A stretch of 44,014 nt of DNA, from the NCBI GenBank assembly GCA_963642245.1, contig CAVIFY010000013.1:1-44014 (forward strand), read 5' to 3'. The DNA is from CAG-217 sp963642245 (GTDB taxonomy: Bacteria; Bacillota; Clostridia; Oscillospirales; Acutalibacteraceae). Every line of letters starts with the position of its first letter. The stretch's first letter is position 1. Shown here piece after piece: positions 31,786 to 38,585 of this stretch. A program made the translations under genes and the position numbers. The notes under the pieces are model-generated. The model saw nothing but the letters and a program-made list of their open reading frames with translations. It was not told where the DNA came from and made no database searches.

Positions 31786-34302
31786 ATGAGCGAGAATTTA
31801 ACCATAGATGAGATCCTGCGCCAGGCGGAAGAAATACGCAAAAAAACCGCCCGCAAGGCGGAGGCGGCCATCGACAAGATCCACGCCACCCAAACCCCGT
31901 TGGAGCCGCAGCCGAAAGAACCGCCCGCTACGGCGGCGCCCGGCGTAGACGACAAGACCCGGGTAACGGCGCCGGTGACGGATAAAACACAGGTGACAGC
32001 GCCGGTGACGGACAAAACCCAAGTGCGCCCGGCTGTGGACGACAAGACCCGGGTAGGCACGCCGGTGACCCCGTCAGCGCCCCCGGCTACCGCCAAAACC
32101 ACGGCGGTGCCCCCGGTAGGGGACAAGACCCGCCCGGTGCGCCTGACGGAAAAGACCGGCGTGGTGCCCAACCTGGGCGGCAAGCGCAGCTTCTTTGGCA
32201 CCACCGGCAGCGAGCGGGTGTATTCCAAGGAGCCGCCGGAGATCATAGAAAAACCGGCCACCATCAAGAGCCGGTCCAAGTTTGACAAAACCTCCGATTT
32301 GCAGGAGATCCCCACCATTTTGGCGGTGGAGGAGCTGGAGCACACCCGCATTTTGGGCCAAAATCCGCCAACGCCCCGGCAAGAGGAGCCGGAGACGGAA
32401 ACGGTGGAGGAGAGCGCCCAAATTCGCCTGGAGGGCTTTGACGACCAGATTGAGAATGTGCCCAATATTGATGAGAATGTGGCGGAGCGGATTTTAGAGG
32501 AGCGCCGCCGGGACAAGGTCAACAAGTTCCGCCTGTTTGCCCCGGAGGAGGGGCAGGCCCAGGAGGGACCGCGGCGCATTGTAAAGAGCGATTTTCGCAA
32601 CGCAGACGAGCGCACCGCCATTTTGGAGCGCCTGTTTGCCCAAAAGACCGCGGTACAGACCGGCATTGTGTTTACCGTGCTGGCCGGGGGGCTGCTGCTC
32701 TTAGTGACCCTGCTGCGGGATACGGCCTACCTGCCGTCCTTTTTGGCATCCAATACCGCGTATTTTATTGCGGTGCTGGTGCTGTACGGCGTGGTGCTGG
32801 CAGCCAATATCCCCAATCTGATACAGGGCTTTTCCTTTAAGAACGGGGTGCGCTACGACTTTCCCATCGCCGTGGCAGCCATTCTCATTGCCGCCCACAC
32901 GGTGCTGCTGTATTTGAACCCGGACCTGCTGGTAGACGGCGGGGCGATCCTGCCCAGTGCGGTGACCTTGTCCCTGTTCCTGAGCGGTATGGGCCGCCGG
33001 GCGCTGCTGATCCGGCTGATCGAGAACTTTGAATTCATCACCGACGGGCAGGAGAAGTACACGGTAGAGACCATTCGCAATGTGGTGGACGCCACCATTA
33101 TCAGCCGCGGTCTGCTCCAGGGCGACCCGGTGCTCAAGAGCAGCGTGCGCACGGACTTCCCCACGGATTATTTAGAGATCGGGTGCAGCAAGGACCCGGC
33201 GGATCGGATCGCCGCCACCACCGGCTGCATGATGCTGGGGCTTAGCGGTGCGCTGCTGGTGGTGGTGTCTCTGCTGACCAAGAACTGGGGCATGGGCGTA
33301 AACGCCGGTGCCTGCGCCCTTTGTATTTCCCTGCCGGCGGTGTCGCTGCTGGCCAGCAATACCACGGTGCAGGGCGTGTCTCGGGCGCTGGCCAAGCGCA
33401 AGGCTATGGTCAACGGCTTTGCCGGTGCCGGTACGGTGAATGACGCCGGGGCGCTGGTGATGGAGGCAAACGACCTGTTTGGCCCCAAGAGCTGCTCTCT
33501 CCACGGGGTGAAGCTGTTTAACGGCGCCAAGATCGACGATGTGATCTTGCAGACCGCCGCGGTGATCATTAAGACCAAAAGCCCGCTGGCCTATGTGTTT
33601 GACGACGCCATCGTGGGCAAGCAGTCCATTTTGCCGGAGGTGGACGGGGTGCTGTATGAGGACAAAATGGGCACCTCCGCCTGGATCTATAAAAAGAAAA
33701 TTTTGGTTGGCAACCGGGATCTGCTGATTAAGCACGATATTGCGGTGCCCAAGCAGGACTACGAGGAAAAGTACACCCGCAAAGGGCGCAAGGCGCTGTA
33801 TTTGGCGGTGGCCGGCAAAATTATGGCGATGTTTATCGTCAGCTATTCCGGTAATACTAAGATGGAGCACGCGCTGAAGAAACTGGAAAAAAGCGGCATG
33901 ACCATCTTGCTCCACAGCTGTGATCCGTATATCAACGAGGAGAGCGTGGCAGAGTTGTTCCATCTGCCTGCCGGGTATGTGCGGGTGATGAATTCCTCCA
34001 GCGGTCGTGTGTTTGAGAAGTACAGCGACCTGCATGTGGAGAAGTCGCCGGCAGATGCGGTGCACGACGGCTCGGCGCTGGGCTTTATCAGCGTGATGCG
34101 CGGGGCAGAGACCCTGGAGGATATGCAGACCGTGCTGGCGGTGCTCATTTCCTTTGGCTGCGTGATCGGCTTTGCCGTGGTGGCACTGTTGGCGGTGATT
34201 GGCGGTTACAGCCAGTTGACCACTCTGAATATTTTGATTTTCCAAGGGGTATGGAGCCTGTTTGTGCTGCTGATCACGCGGCTCAAACGGCTGGATATTT
34301 AA
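31786..34302 (+). CDS. Degenerate P1B-type ATPase-like membrane protein (probable pseudoenzyme) with repeat-rich N-terminal tail
   Basis: An 838-residue protein. Residues 1-~280 are polar and hydrophilic, with DKT(R/Q)V repeats (58-97) and acidic stretches. About eight membrane segments follow in the 2+2+2+2 spacing of P1B ATPases, including ALCISLPAVSLLAS where metal pumps have the CPC helix. The cytoplasmic part keeps recognisable nucleotide-domain text (ILVGNRDLLIKHDI, RKGRKALYLAVAGKIMAMFIV). However, the phosphorylation motif DKTGT appears replaced by MEANDLFG (Glu560 in place of Asp), the TGE actuator loop is absent, TGDN reads SCDP and GDGxND is missing. It should not pump by the normal cycle. 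The start ATG 31786 has GGAAAG upstream; an in-frame ATG at 31771 overlaps rlmB. The homology call is from pattern only. Confidence 0.7.
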   Translation: MSENLTIDEILRQAEEIRKKTARKAEAAIDKIHATQTPLEPQPKEPPATAAPGVDDKTRVTAPVTDKTQVTAPVTDKTQVRPAVDDKTRVGTPVTPSAPPATAKTTAVPPVGDKTRPVRLTEKTGVVPNLGGKRSFFGTTGSERVYSKEPPEIIEKPATIKSRSKFDKTSDLQEIPTILAVEELEHTRILGQNPPTPRQEEPETETVEESAQIRLEGFDDQIENVPNIDENVAERILEERRRDKVNKFRLFAPEEGQAQEGPRRIVKSDFRNADERTAILERLFAQKTAVQTGIVFTVLAGGLLLLVTLLRDTAYLPSFLASNTAYFIAVLVLYGVVLAANIPNLIQGFSFKNGVRYDFPIAVAAILIAAHTVLLYLNPDLLVDGGAILPSAVTLSLFLSGMGRRALLIRLIENFEFITDGQEKYTVETIRNVVDATIISRGLLQGDPVLKSSVRTDFPTDYLEIGCSKDPADRIAATTGCMMLGLSGALLVVVSLLTKNWGMGVNAGACALCISLPAVSLLASNTTVQGVSRALAKRKAMVNGFAGAGTVNDAGALVMEANDLFGPKSCSLHGVKLFNGAKIDDVILQTAAVIIKTKSPLAYVFDDAIVGKQSILPEVDGVLYEDKMGTSAWIYKKKILVGNRDLLIKHDIAVPKQDYEEKYTRKGRKALYLAVAGKIMAMFIVSYSGNTKMEHALKKLEKSGMTILLHSCDPYINEESVAELFHLPAGYVRVMNSSSGRVFEKYSDLHVEKSPADAVHDGSALGFISVMRGAETLEDMQTVLAVLISFGCVIGFAVVALLAVIGGYSQLTTLNILIFQGVWSLFVLLITRLKRLDI
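31945..32064 (+). repeat. Four tandem 30-bp coding repeats (10-residue units with DKT(R/Q)V)
   Basis: Four in-frame units encode VDDKTRVTAP, VTDKTQVTAP, VTDKTQVRPA and VDDKTRVGTP, placing Thr58, 68, 78 and 88 in the same context. Codons differ between units, so the peptide is kept while the DNA drifts. Related single copies follow (GDKTRPV, Thr115; TEKTGVV, Thr124). Confidence 0.85.
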
Positions 34303-34326
34303 GCACTTTTTAGGAGGAGTACAGTT

Positions 34327-34866
34327 ATGAATTTAGAAGGCACCAAGACCCAGGCCAACCTGATGGCGGCATTTGCCGGCGAGAGCGAGGCCCGCAACAA
34401 GTACACTTATTATGCGTCCAAGGCCAAGAAGGACGGCTTTGTGCAGATCTCGCAGCTGTTTACCGAGACGGCCAACAACGAGAAGGAGCACGCCAAGATC
34501 TGGTTTAAGCTGCTGCACAACGGCTCTGTGCCGGACACGGCCACCAATTTGCAGGACGCTGCCACCGGCGAGAACTACGAGTGGACGGAGATGTATCCCC
34601 AGTTTGCCCGTGAGGCTCGTGAAGAGGGCTTTGAGGAGATCGCCCGGCTGTTTGAGGCTGTGGCCAAGATCGAGCAGGAGCACGAGCAGCGGTATTTGAA
34701 GCTGCTGGAGAATGTGGAGCAGGGCCTGGTGTTCAGCCGGGACGGCGACCGGATCTGGAAGTGCTCCAACTGCGGCCATATCGTGGTGGGCAAGTCCGCA
34801 CCGGAGGTGTGCCCGGTTTGCGCCCACCCCAAGGCCTATTTTGAACTGAAAGCAGAGAATTATTGA
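34327..34866 (+). CDS. rbr: Rubrerythrin
   Basis: A 179-residue cytoplasmic peroxide-scavenging protein of anaerobes. The ferritin-like domain carries the di-iron ligands in AFAGESEARNKYTYYA, NNEKEHAKIW, EAREEGFEEIARLF and KIEQEHEQRY. The C-terminal rubredoxin domain has two Cys pairs, CSNCG and CPVC, for the electron-transfer iron. Length and order are standard. TAGGAGGAG precedes the ATG. It lies 24 bases after the P-type ATPase-like gene with no terminator between, so it may be read from the rlmB promoter, although a separate promoter inside the upstream gene cannot be excluded. It implies an oxygen-sensitive lifestyle. Confidence 0.96.
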   Translation: MNLEGTKTQANLMAAFAGESEARNKYTYYASKAKKDGFVQISQLFTETANNEKEHAKIWFKLLHNGSVPDTATNLQDAATGENYEWTEMYPQFAREAREEGFEEIARLFEAVAKIEQEHEQRYLKLLENVEQGLVFSRDGDRIWKCSNCGHIVVGKSAPEVCPVCAHPKAYFELKAENY

Positions 34867-34880
34867 TCCATGCCCATGCC

Positions 34881-34915
34881 AAAAGGCGTGACCCATTCCG
34901 GGCCACGCCTTTTTT
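34881..34915 (+). terminator. Rho-independent terminator after rubrerythrin
   Basis: AAAAGGCGTG pairs with CACGCCTTTT; an inner CCC / GGG extends the stem past one mismatch. Six T bases follow the stem. Confidence 0.85.
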
Positions 34916-34942
34916 GTATGTATATATGAATAATTAGAAAGT

Positions 34943-34970
34943 GCGGGCCGATGTGGGCATCGGCCCCTAC
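34943..34970 (-). repeat. REP-like hairpin, copy A (downstream of the transposase)
   Basis: Read on the minus strand, this 28-base element starts with GTAG and folds as GGCCGATG-CCCA-CATCGGCC, ending CCGC. It is identical to copy C inside the transposase gene (29 bases match including one flanking base). GTAG before the hairpin is the tetranucleotide recognised by known REP transposases. Confidence 0.75.
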
Positions 34971-35030
34971 AATAGGTCATAAATGGTAGAAATAGCAACC
35001 TACGGGAAGAGGATGGAACATACGCATTTC

Positions 35031-35513
35031 TCAGCCGGGCAATTTGCCTTGGTTATAGTATTCGTCTTGCGCCCACTTTGCCGGGTTTTCTGCAATGTAT
35101 TGCAAGTGGCGGTCATAATCCTGTTCATCGCGGATAATGTGATCGTAAAACCCGCTTTGCCAAATGGAGCGCCCCACCGCTTTTGTGGCCAATGCTTTGA
35201 AAGAACGCACGGCGGAAGAAACACTTGTAGGGCTCGATGCCCTCATCGAGCCGCTGTCCAGGCGCAGCAGCAGGTGAATGTGGTTAGGCATGATCACATA
35301 GGCTGCCAGCCCCGGTATGCACAGCAGATAATGTTCCACGGTGCGGCCGATGGGGGTTAATTTGACCTGCGGGCCGATGTGGGCATCGGCCCCTACGATT
35401 TGGGAGAGAAACGGCTTGCGGTCCCCGGTGCAAATGGTCAGAAAGTAAATGCCGTCCCGGCTGTAATCGTAACCGGTCAGGCGGGGGCTTTTGCGCGTTG
35501 GTAAATTCTGCAT
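35031..35513 (-). CDS. REP-associated tyrosine transposase (RAYT, Y1 HUH family)
   Basis: A 160-residue single-domain HUH nuclease. The HUH pair is His78 and His80 in YVIMPNHIHLLLRL, preceded by the family start RLTGYDYSRDGIYFLTICTGDR. The C-terminal IWQSGFYDHIIRDEQDYDRHLQYIAENPAKW carries the Tyr candidates for DNA cleavage. RAYTs are domesticated relatives of IS200/IS605 transposases that act on REP hairpins. Two REP-like elements lie inside the gene: one encodes the IVGADAHIGPQ stretch (residues ~40-49), the other codes around SGSMRASSPT. A third lies 60 bases downstream. No inverted ends or second transposase gene are seen. It sits alone between rubrerythrin and nadC and appears intact. 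Confidence 0.88.
   Translation of the reverse strand: MQNLPTRKSPRLTGYDYSRDGIYFLTICTGDRKPFLSQIVGADAHIGPQVKLTPIGRTVEHYLLCIPGLAAYVIMPNHIHLLLRLDSGSMRASSPTSVSSAVRSFKALATKAVGRSIWQSGFYDHIIRDEQDYDRHLQYIAENPAKWAQDEYYNQGKLPG
35227..35254 (+). repeat. REP-like hairpin, copy B (inside the transposase gene, opposite orientation)
   Basis: Starts with GTAG, folds as CTCGATG-CCCT-CATCGAG and ends CCGC. Compared with copies A and C, the outer stem pairs differ on both arms (C-G/T-A in place of G-C), so pairing is kept by compensating changes. Confidence 0.7.
35369..35396 (-). repeat. REP-like hairpin, copy C (inside the transposase gene)
   Basis: Identical to copy A and in the same orientation as the gene. 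It is read in frame as part of the protein (GADAHIGPQ), so the hairpin and the peptide overlap. Confidence 0.75.
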
Positions 35514-35521
35514 AACTTACG

Positions 35522-35550
35522 AAAAAACACCCCAAAGCGGGGCTTGGGGT
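35522..35550 (-). terminator. Rho-independent terminator of nadB-nadC
   Basis: On the minus strand ACCCCAAGC pairs with GCTTTGGGGT (one bulged T), followed by GTTTTTTC. It lies 14 bases after the nadC stop. Confidence 0.8.
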
Positions 35551-35564
35551 GGGGGAATGTTGGT

Positions 35565-36404
35565 TTATTCGGTTGGGGTCAGGTTCTTAAGGCTCAGGTC
35601 CAGGATGGGGGCGGAGTGGGTGAGGGCGCCGCAGGAGACAAAGTCCACGCCGGTCTCGGCGATCTCCTTTAGGCGGGCCTTGGTCACATTGCCGCTGCAC
35701 TCGGTCTGGGCGCGGCCGTCAATGATTTGGAGCGCCTGCTTCATGGTGGCGGTGTCCATATTGTCCAGCATAATAATATCCGCGCCGGCGTCCACTGCCT
35801 CTTGCACCTGGTCCAAGGTCTCGGTCTCGATCTCGATCTTGCGCACAAAGGGGGCGTAGGCCTTGGCCATTTGAATGGCTTTGGTGACGCTGCCGGCAGC
35901 ACCGATGTGGTTGTCCTTGAGCAGCACCCCGTCGGACAAATTGTAACGGTGGTTGGTGGCGCCGCCTACCTTAACGGCGTACTTCTCAAAGGGGCGCATA
36001 TTGGGGGTGGTCTTGCGGGTGTCCAGCAGCACGGTATCGTAGCCTGCCAGCTGGTCCATATATTCTCTGGTGATGGTGGCAATGCCGCTCATGCGCTGGA
36101 GATAGTTCAGCGCCGTGCGCTCGCCGGAGAGAATGGCCTTAATGTCGCCGTACAGGGTGCCCAGCAGCTGGCCCTTTTGCACCCGGTCGCCGTCCTGCAC
36201 CGCGCAGTCAAAGCGGGCGGTATCGTCCAGCAGACGGAAGGTGCGGAAGAACACATCCAGTCCGCAGATCACGCCGTCGTCCTTGCAGATCAGCTGGGCG
36301 CTACCCTGCTTGTTGACCGGCATGACCGCGTTGGTGGACACATCCTCGTCGTTAATATCCTCTTTTAAGGTGCGCAGAATGTAATCATCCACGCATATTT
36401 TCAT
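35565..36404 (-). CDS. nadC: Nicotinate-nucleotide pyrophosphorylase (quinolinate phosphoribosyltransferase)
   Basis: A 279-residue enzyme that turns quinolinate and PRPP into nicotinate mononucleotide in NAD synthesis. Signatures are GERTALNYLQRMSGIAT, the phosphate/substrate motif LLDTRKTTPNMRPFEKYAV, VGGATNHRYNLSDGVLLKDNHI and the late IIMLDNM and VDFVSCGALTHS. I chose the ATG at 36404, which overlaps the end of nadB by 20 bases; an in-frame ATG at 36422 would overlap more. The overlap indicates coupled expression with nadB. nadA, the quinolinate synthase that normally completes the trio, is not next to them. Confidence 0.95.
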   Translation of the reverse strand: MKICVDDYILRTLKEDINDEDVSTNAVMPVNKQGSAQLICKDDGVICGLDVFFRTFRLLDDTARFDCAVQDGDRVQKGQLLGTLYGDIKAILSGERTALNYLQRMSGIATITREYMDQLAGYDTVLLDTRKTTPNMRPFEKYAVKVGGATNHRYNLSDGVLLKDNHIGAAGSVTKAIQMAKAYAPFVRKIEIETETLDQVQEAVDAGADIIMLDNMDTATMKQALQIIDGRAQTECSGNVTKARLKEIAETGVDFVSCGALTHSAPILDLSLKNLTPTE

Positions 36405-37719
36405 CGTTACACCATTTATCATAAAAAGCCTTGTCCTTTCGCTTAATTTCGTTCAAAATCAGGTCCTTGAATTCTTTTTGCCGCCCGGCCTTGTCCGGAT
36501 AAGCCGCCAGGTCGATCCGGGGATCAAAGGCGGGCTTCTCCTCCTTGTCCTTGGCGATCATATCCGCTGCCCGCTTGGCAAAGACCATACTCTCCAGCAG
36601 GCTGTTGCTGGCCAGTCGGTTTTTGCCGTGCACGCCGTTGCAGGCGGTCTCACCGGCGGCGTACAGGTGGCGCATGGAGGTGCAGCCGTTAATATCCGTT
36701 TGGATCCCGCCCATCATGTAGTGCTGGGCCGGGGTCACCGGCACCTTGTCCTTGGTCATGTCGTAGCCCTCGTCCATGCAGGCCTCAAAAATGTTGGGGA
36801 AGCGCTTGTGGGCCTCCTCGCTGGTCATATTGGGCAGGGTCAGGTACACATGGTCGGTGCCGAACTTCTTTTCTTCTTTCACAATGGCCTCGGTCACCAC
36901 ATCCCGGGGTTGCAGCTCGTCGGTAAAGCGCTCGCCGTTCTCATTGAGCAGAATGGCGCCCTCGCCCCGCACGGACTCGCTGATGAGAAAGCGGCGCCCG
37001 CTCTTTTTGCTGTACAGGGTGGTGGGGTGGATCTGAATATAGCTCATATCCTGCAAGGTAATACCGTGCTTAATGGCCAGGGCAAAGCTGTCGCCGGTAA
37101 TGTGGGGGTAGTTGGTGGAGCTCTTAAACAGCCCGCCAATGCCGCCGGTGGCCAGGATAATGTCCTGGGCCAAAATGCAGCCCCGCTCGCCAAACTCGTC
37201 CTCGCACACAATGCCGTAGCAGGTGTTGTCGTGCTCGATCAGGTCGATCATAGTGGTTTGGGGAATAAAGGTGATGTTGCGCCGGTTCTTGGCAATGGAC
37301 AGCAGGGTGGTGGTGATCTCCTTGCCGGTCTCGTCCTTGTGGTGGAGAATGCGGTTGTTGCGGTGGGCGCCCTCGCGGGTGTAGTCAAAGTCGCCGTCCT
37401 TCTTGGTGTCAAAGTCCGCGCCCAGCTTAATGAGCGTGCCGATCACATCCGGCGAGCTTTCGATCATGACCCGCACAGACTCCGGGTTGTTCTCATAATG
37501 ACCGGCCTTCATGGTGTCTTCATAAAAGCACTTAAAGTCGTCCAGGCTCCTCAGCACGCACACGCCGCCCTGGGCCAGGTAAGAGTCGCACTCTTTCAGA
37601 TCCTCTTTGGTGATCATTAAAATCTTCTTGCTTTCCGGCAGGCAGAGGGCTGCAAACAGGCCCGCCACGCCGCTGCCGACGATCACAATGTCTGTGTGAA
37701 TGTAACTTCTGTGTTTCAT
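36385..37719 (-). CDS. nadB: L-aspartate oxidase
   Basis: A 444-residue flavoprotein that oxidises L-aspartate to iminoaspartate, the first step of NAD synthesis. The FAD-binding start is DIVIVGSGVAGLFAAL. DSYLAQGGVCV, ATGGIGGLFKSSTNYPHITGD, HPTTLYSKKSGRRFLISESVRGEGAIL and the C-terminal MMGGIQTDINGCTSMRHLYAAGETACNGVHGKNRLASNSLLE are hallmark NadB stretches. In anaerobes fumarate probably accepts the electrons. The ribosome binding site is weak (AGCGG). A consensus promoter lies at 37806-37834 and nadC overlaps the 3' end. The sequence ends soon after the FAD domain, lacking the long C-terminal domain of the E. coli enzyme, as in shorter Firmicutes forms. Confidence 0.95.
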   Translation of the reverse strand: MKHRSYIHTDIVIVGSGVAGLFAALCLPESKKILMITKEDLKECDSYLAQGGVCVLRSLDDFKCFYEDTMKAGHYENNPESVRVMIESSPDVIGTLIKLGADFDTKKDGDFDYTREGAHRNNRILHHKDETGKEITTTLLSIAKNRRNITFIPQTTMIDLIEHDNTCYGIVCEDEFGERGCILAQDIILATGGIGGLFKSSTNYPHITGDSFALAIKHGITLQDMSYIQIHPTTLYSKKSGRRFLISESVRGEGAILLNENGERFTDELQPRDVVTEAIVKEEKKFGTDHVYLTLPNMTSEEAHKRFPNIFEACMDEGYDMTKDKVPVTPAQHYMMGGIQTDINGCTSMRHLYAAGETACNGVHGKNRLASNSLLESMVFAKRAADMIAKDKEEKPAFDPRIDLAAYPDKAGRQKEFKDLILNEIKRKDKAFYDKWCNDENMRG

Positions 37720-37805
37720 AGTGATTTTTGCCGCTTTTTCGTTGCCAGCGGCGCCTTCTTTCCGGGATTTGTATAACCGCTTTCTTTTTTAGTTATACTT
37801 ATTCC

Positions 37806-37834
37806 AATATATAACGAACGGCGCCGTTTGTCAA
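37806..37834 (-). promoter_or_regulatory. nadB promoter with a palindrome in the spacer
   Basis: On the minus strand TTGACA (37829-37834), a 17-base spacer and TATATT (37806-37811). The spacer contains the 12-bp perfect palindrome AACGGCGCCGTT (about 37816-37827), a possible repressor site. Confidence 0.7.
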
Positions 37835-37836
37835 GA

Positions 37837-37865
37837 TTGAACTTGCTTTTCTCCTGTGATAAAAT
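37837..37865 (+). promoter_or_regulatory. Promoter for the HAD phosphatase / transporter unit
   Basis: TTGAAC at 37837-37842, a 17-base spacer and TAAAAT at 37860-37865. Its -35 lies two bases from the nadB -35 on the other strand, so the two promoters are back to back. Confidence 0.6.
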
Positions 37866-37910
37866 ACAGGTGTAACCAATGTTGACACCTGTCACCTATT
37901 TTACACAGGT
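37866..37910. promoter_or_regulatory. Candidate operator: three alternating ACAGGT half-sites
   Basis: ACAGGTGT (37866-37873) and ACACCTGT (37885-37892) are a perfect 8-bp inverted repeat 11 bases apart. A third half-site, ACACAGGT (37903-37910), pairs with the second in its ACAGGT core. The block begins right after the rightward -10 box, so it covers the transcription start of the HAD unit and lies upstream of nadB. The palindromic style recalls the NiaR type of NAD-regulon operators, but I cannot verify that match here. Confidence 0.5.
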
Positions 37911-37954
37911 TTAACAAAAACGGTATCTGTTCTTTACCAAAAGGGTATATGCTT

Positions 37955-38521
37955 ATGAATGTGTACGATTTTGATAATACCATCTATGACGGCGAGACGC
38001 TGGTGGACTTTATTCTCTACTATGTGCGCACGGACCCGCGGATCTGGCGCTATGTGCCAAAGCTGCTGGTGATCGCCTTTAAGGACGCCTTTCACCTGTT
38101 TACCGTGGCCCAGGCGCTGGAGGCCTACGCCTCCTTTTTAGAGGGGTATTATGTGAAGGTGGAGCACATTGAAGAAGATGTGGTGAAGTTTTGGGACAGC
38201 CATATGCACAAGATCAAACCCTGGTACGCCCAGGTGCAGCGGGAGGACGATATTATCGTTAGCGGCACCACGGACTTTTTGCTGGACGAGGTAATGCGCC
38301 GGTTGGGGGTCAAGCATTATGTTGGCTCTTCTATCGACAAAAAGACCGGCAAGTTCATTCGCCTGTGCTTTCTTGATAACAAGGTGAAGATCTTTAAGGA
38401 GCTGTACCCGGGGGCGCATATTGACAACTTCTACACCGACTCCATGAACGACAAGCCCATGATGGACATTGCCGATCATGTGTTCTTTGTGCGGGGCGAC
38501 AAAATCGAACAAATCAAATGA
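37955..38521 (+). CDS. HAD-superfamily phosphatase (HAD-IB/SerB-like)
   Basis: A 188-residue cytoplasmic hydrolase. Motif I is NVYDFDNTIYDGET with the Asp nucleophile and the general acid-base Asp two positions on. IIVSGTTDFLLDEV is motif II (Ser/Thr), with a Lys in NKVKIFKELY, and FYTDSMNDKPMMDIADHVFFV is motif III/IV. This order matches HAD-IB phosphatases acting on phosphoserine-like or phosphosugar substrates. The ATG at 37955 is nine bases after AAGGG; an ATG six bases earlier is too close to that site. It is the first gene of a unit with a GPH-type transporter and a metallophosphoesterase. The substrate is unknown. Confidence 0.8.
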   Translation: MNVYDFDNTIYDGETLVDFILYYVRTDPRIWRYVPKLLVIAFKDAFHLFTVAQALEAYASFLEGYYVKVEHIEEDVVKFWDSHMHKIKPWYAQVQREDDIIVSGTTDFLLDEVMRRLGVKHYVGSSIDKKTGKFIRLCFLDNKVKIFKELYPGAHIDNFYTDSMNDKPMMDIADHVFFVRGDKIEQIK

Positions 38522-38549
38522 CCCTCGGCATTGGCCGGGAACGGAGGTG

Positions 38550-38585
38550 ATGGGGCGGCGCTGCGGCGTTCGCCCGGAAAAATGA
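38550..38585 (+). CDS. Possible 11-codon leader peptide in front of the transporter gene
   Basis: A short frame starting ATGGGGCGG would encode MGRRCGVRPEK and end in a TGA that overlaps the transporter start (ATGA at 38582-38585). It would explain why a near-perfect GGAGGTGAT lies about 32 bases before the transporter ATG. However, that site leaves only two bases to this ATG, so use of the more upstream GGGAACGG would be needed. This is speculative. Confidence 0.25.
   Translation: MGRRCGVRPEK

Noticed and set aside
31945..32064. CRISPR-like array of 30-bp repeats
   Set aside because: The units are directly adjacent with no spacers, stay in frame and vary at third codon positions, so they are protein repeats. 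No cas genes or true arrays are in the window.
30891..32666. Antisense open frame opposite rlmB and the repeat region
   Set aside because: It spans the hisF terminator and the rlmB promoter and reads low-complexity sequence. There is no plausible ribosome binding site or family match.
38531..38581. Symporter start at TTG 38531
   Set aside because: It would place the only strong ribosome binding site inside the coding sequence and add 17 residues unlike the family N-terminus.
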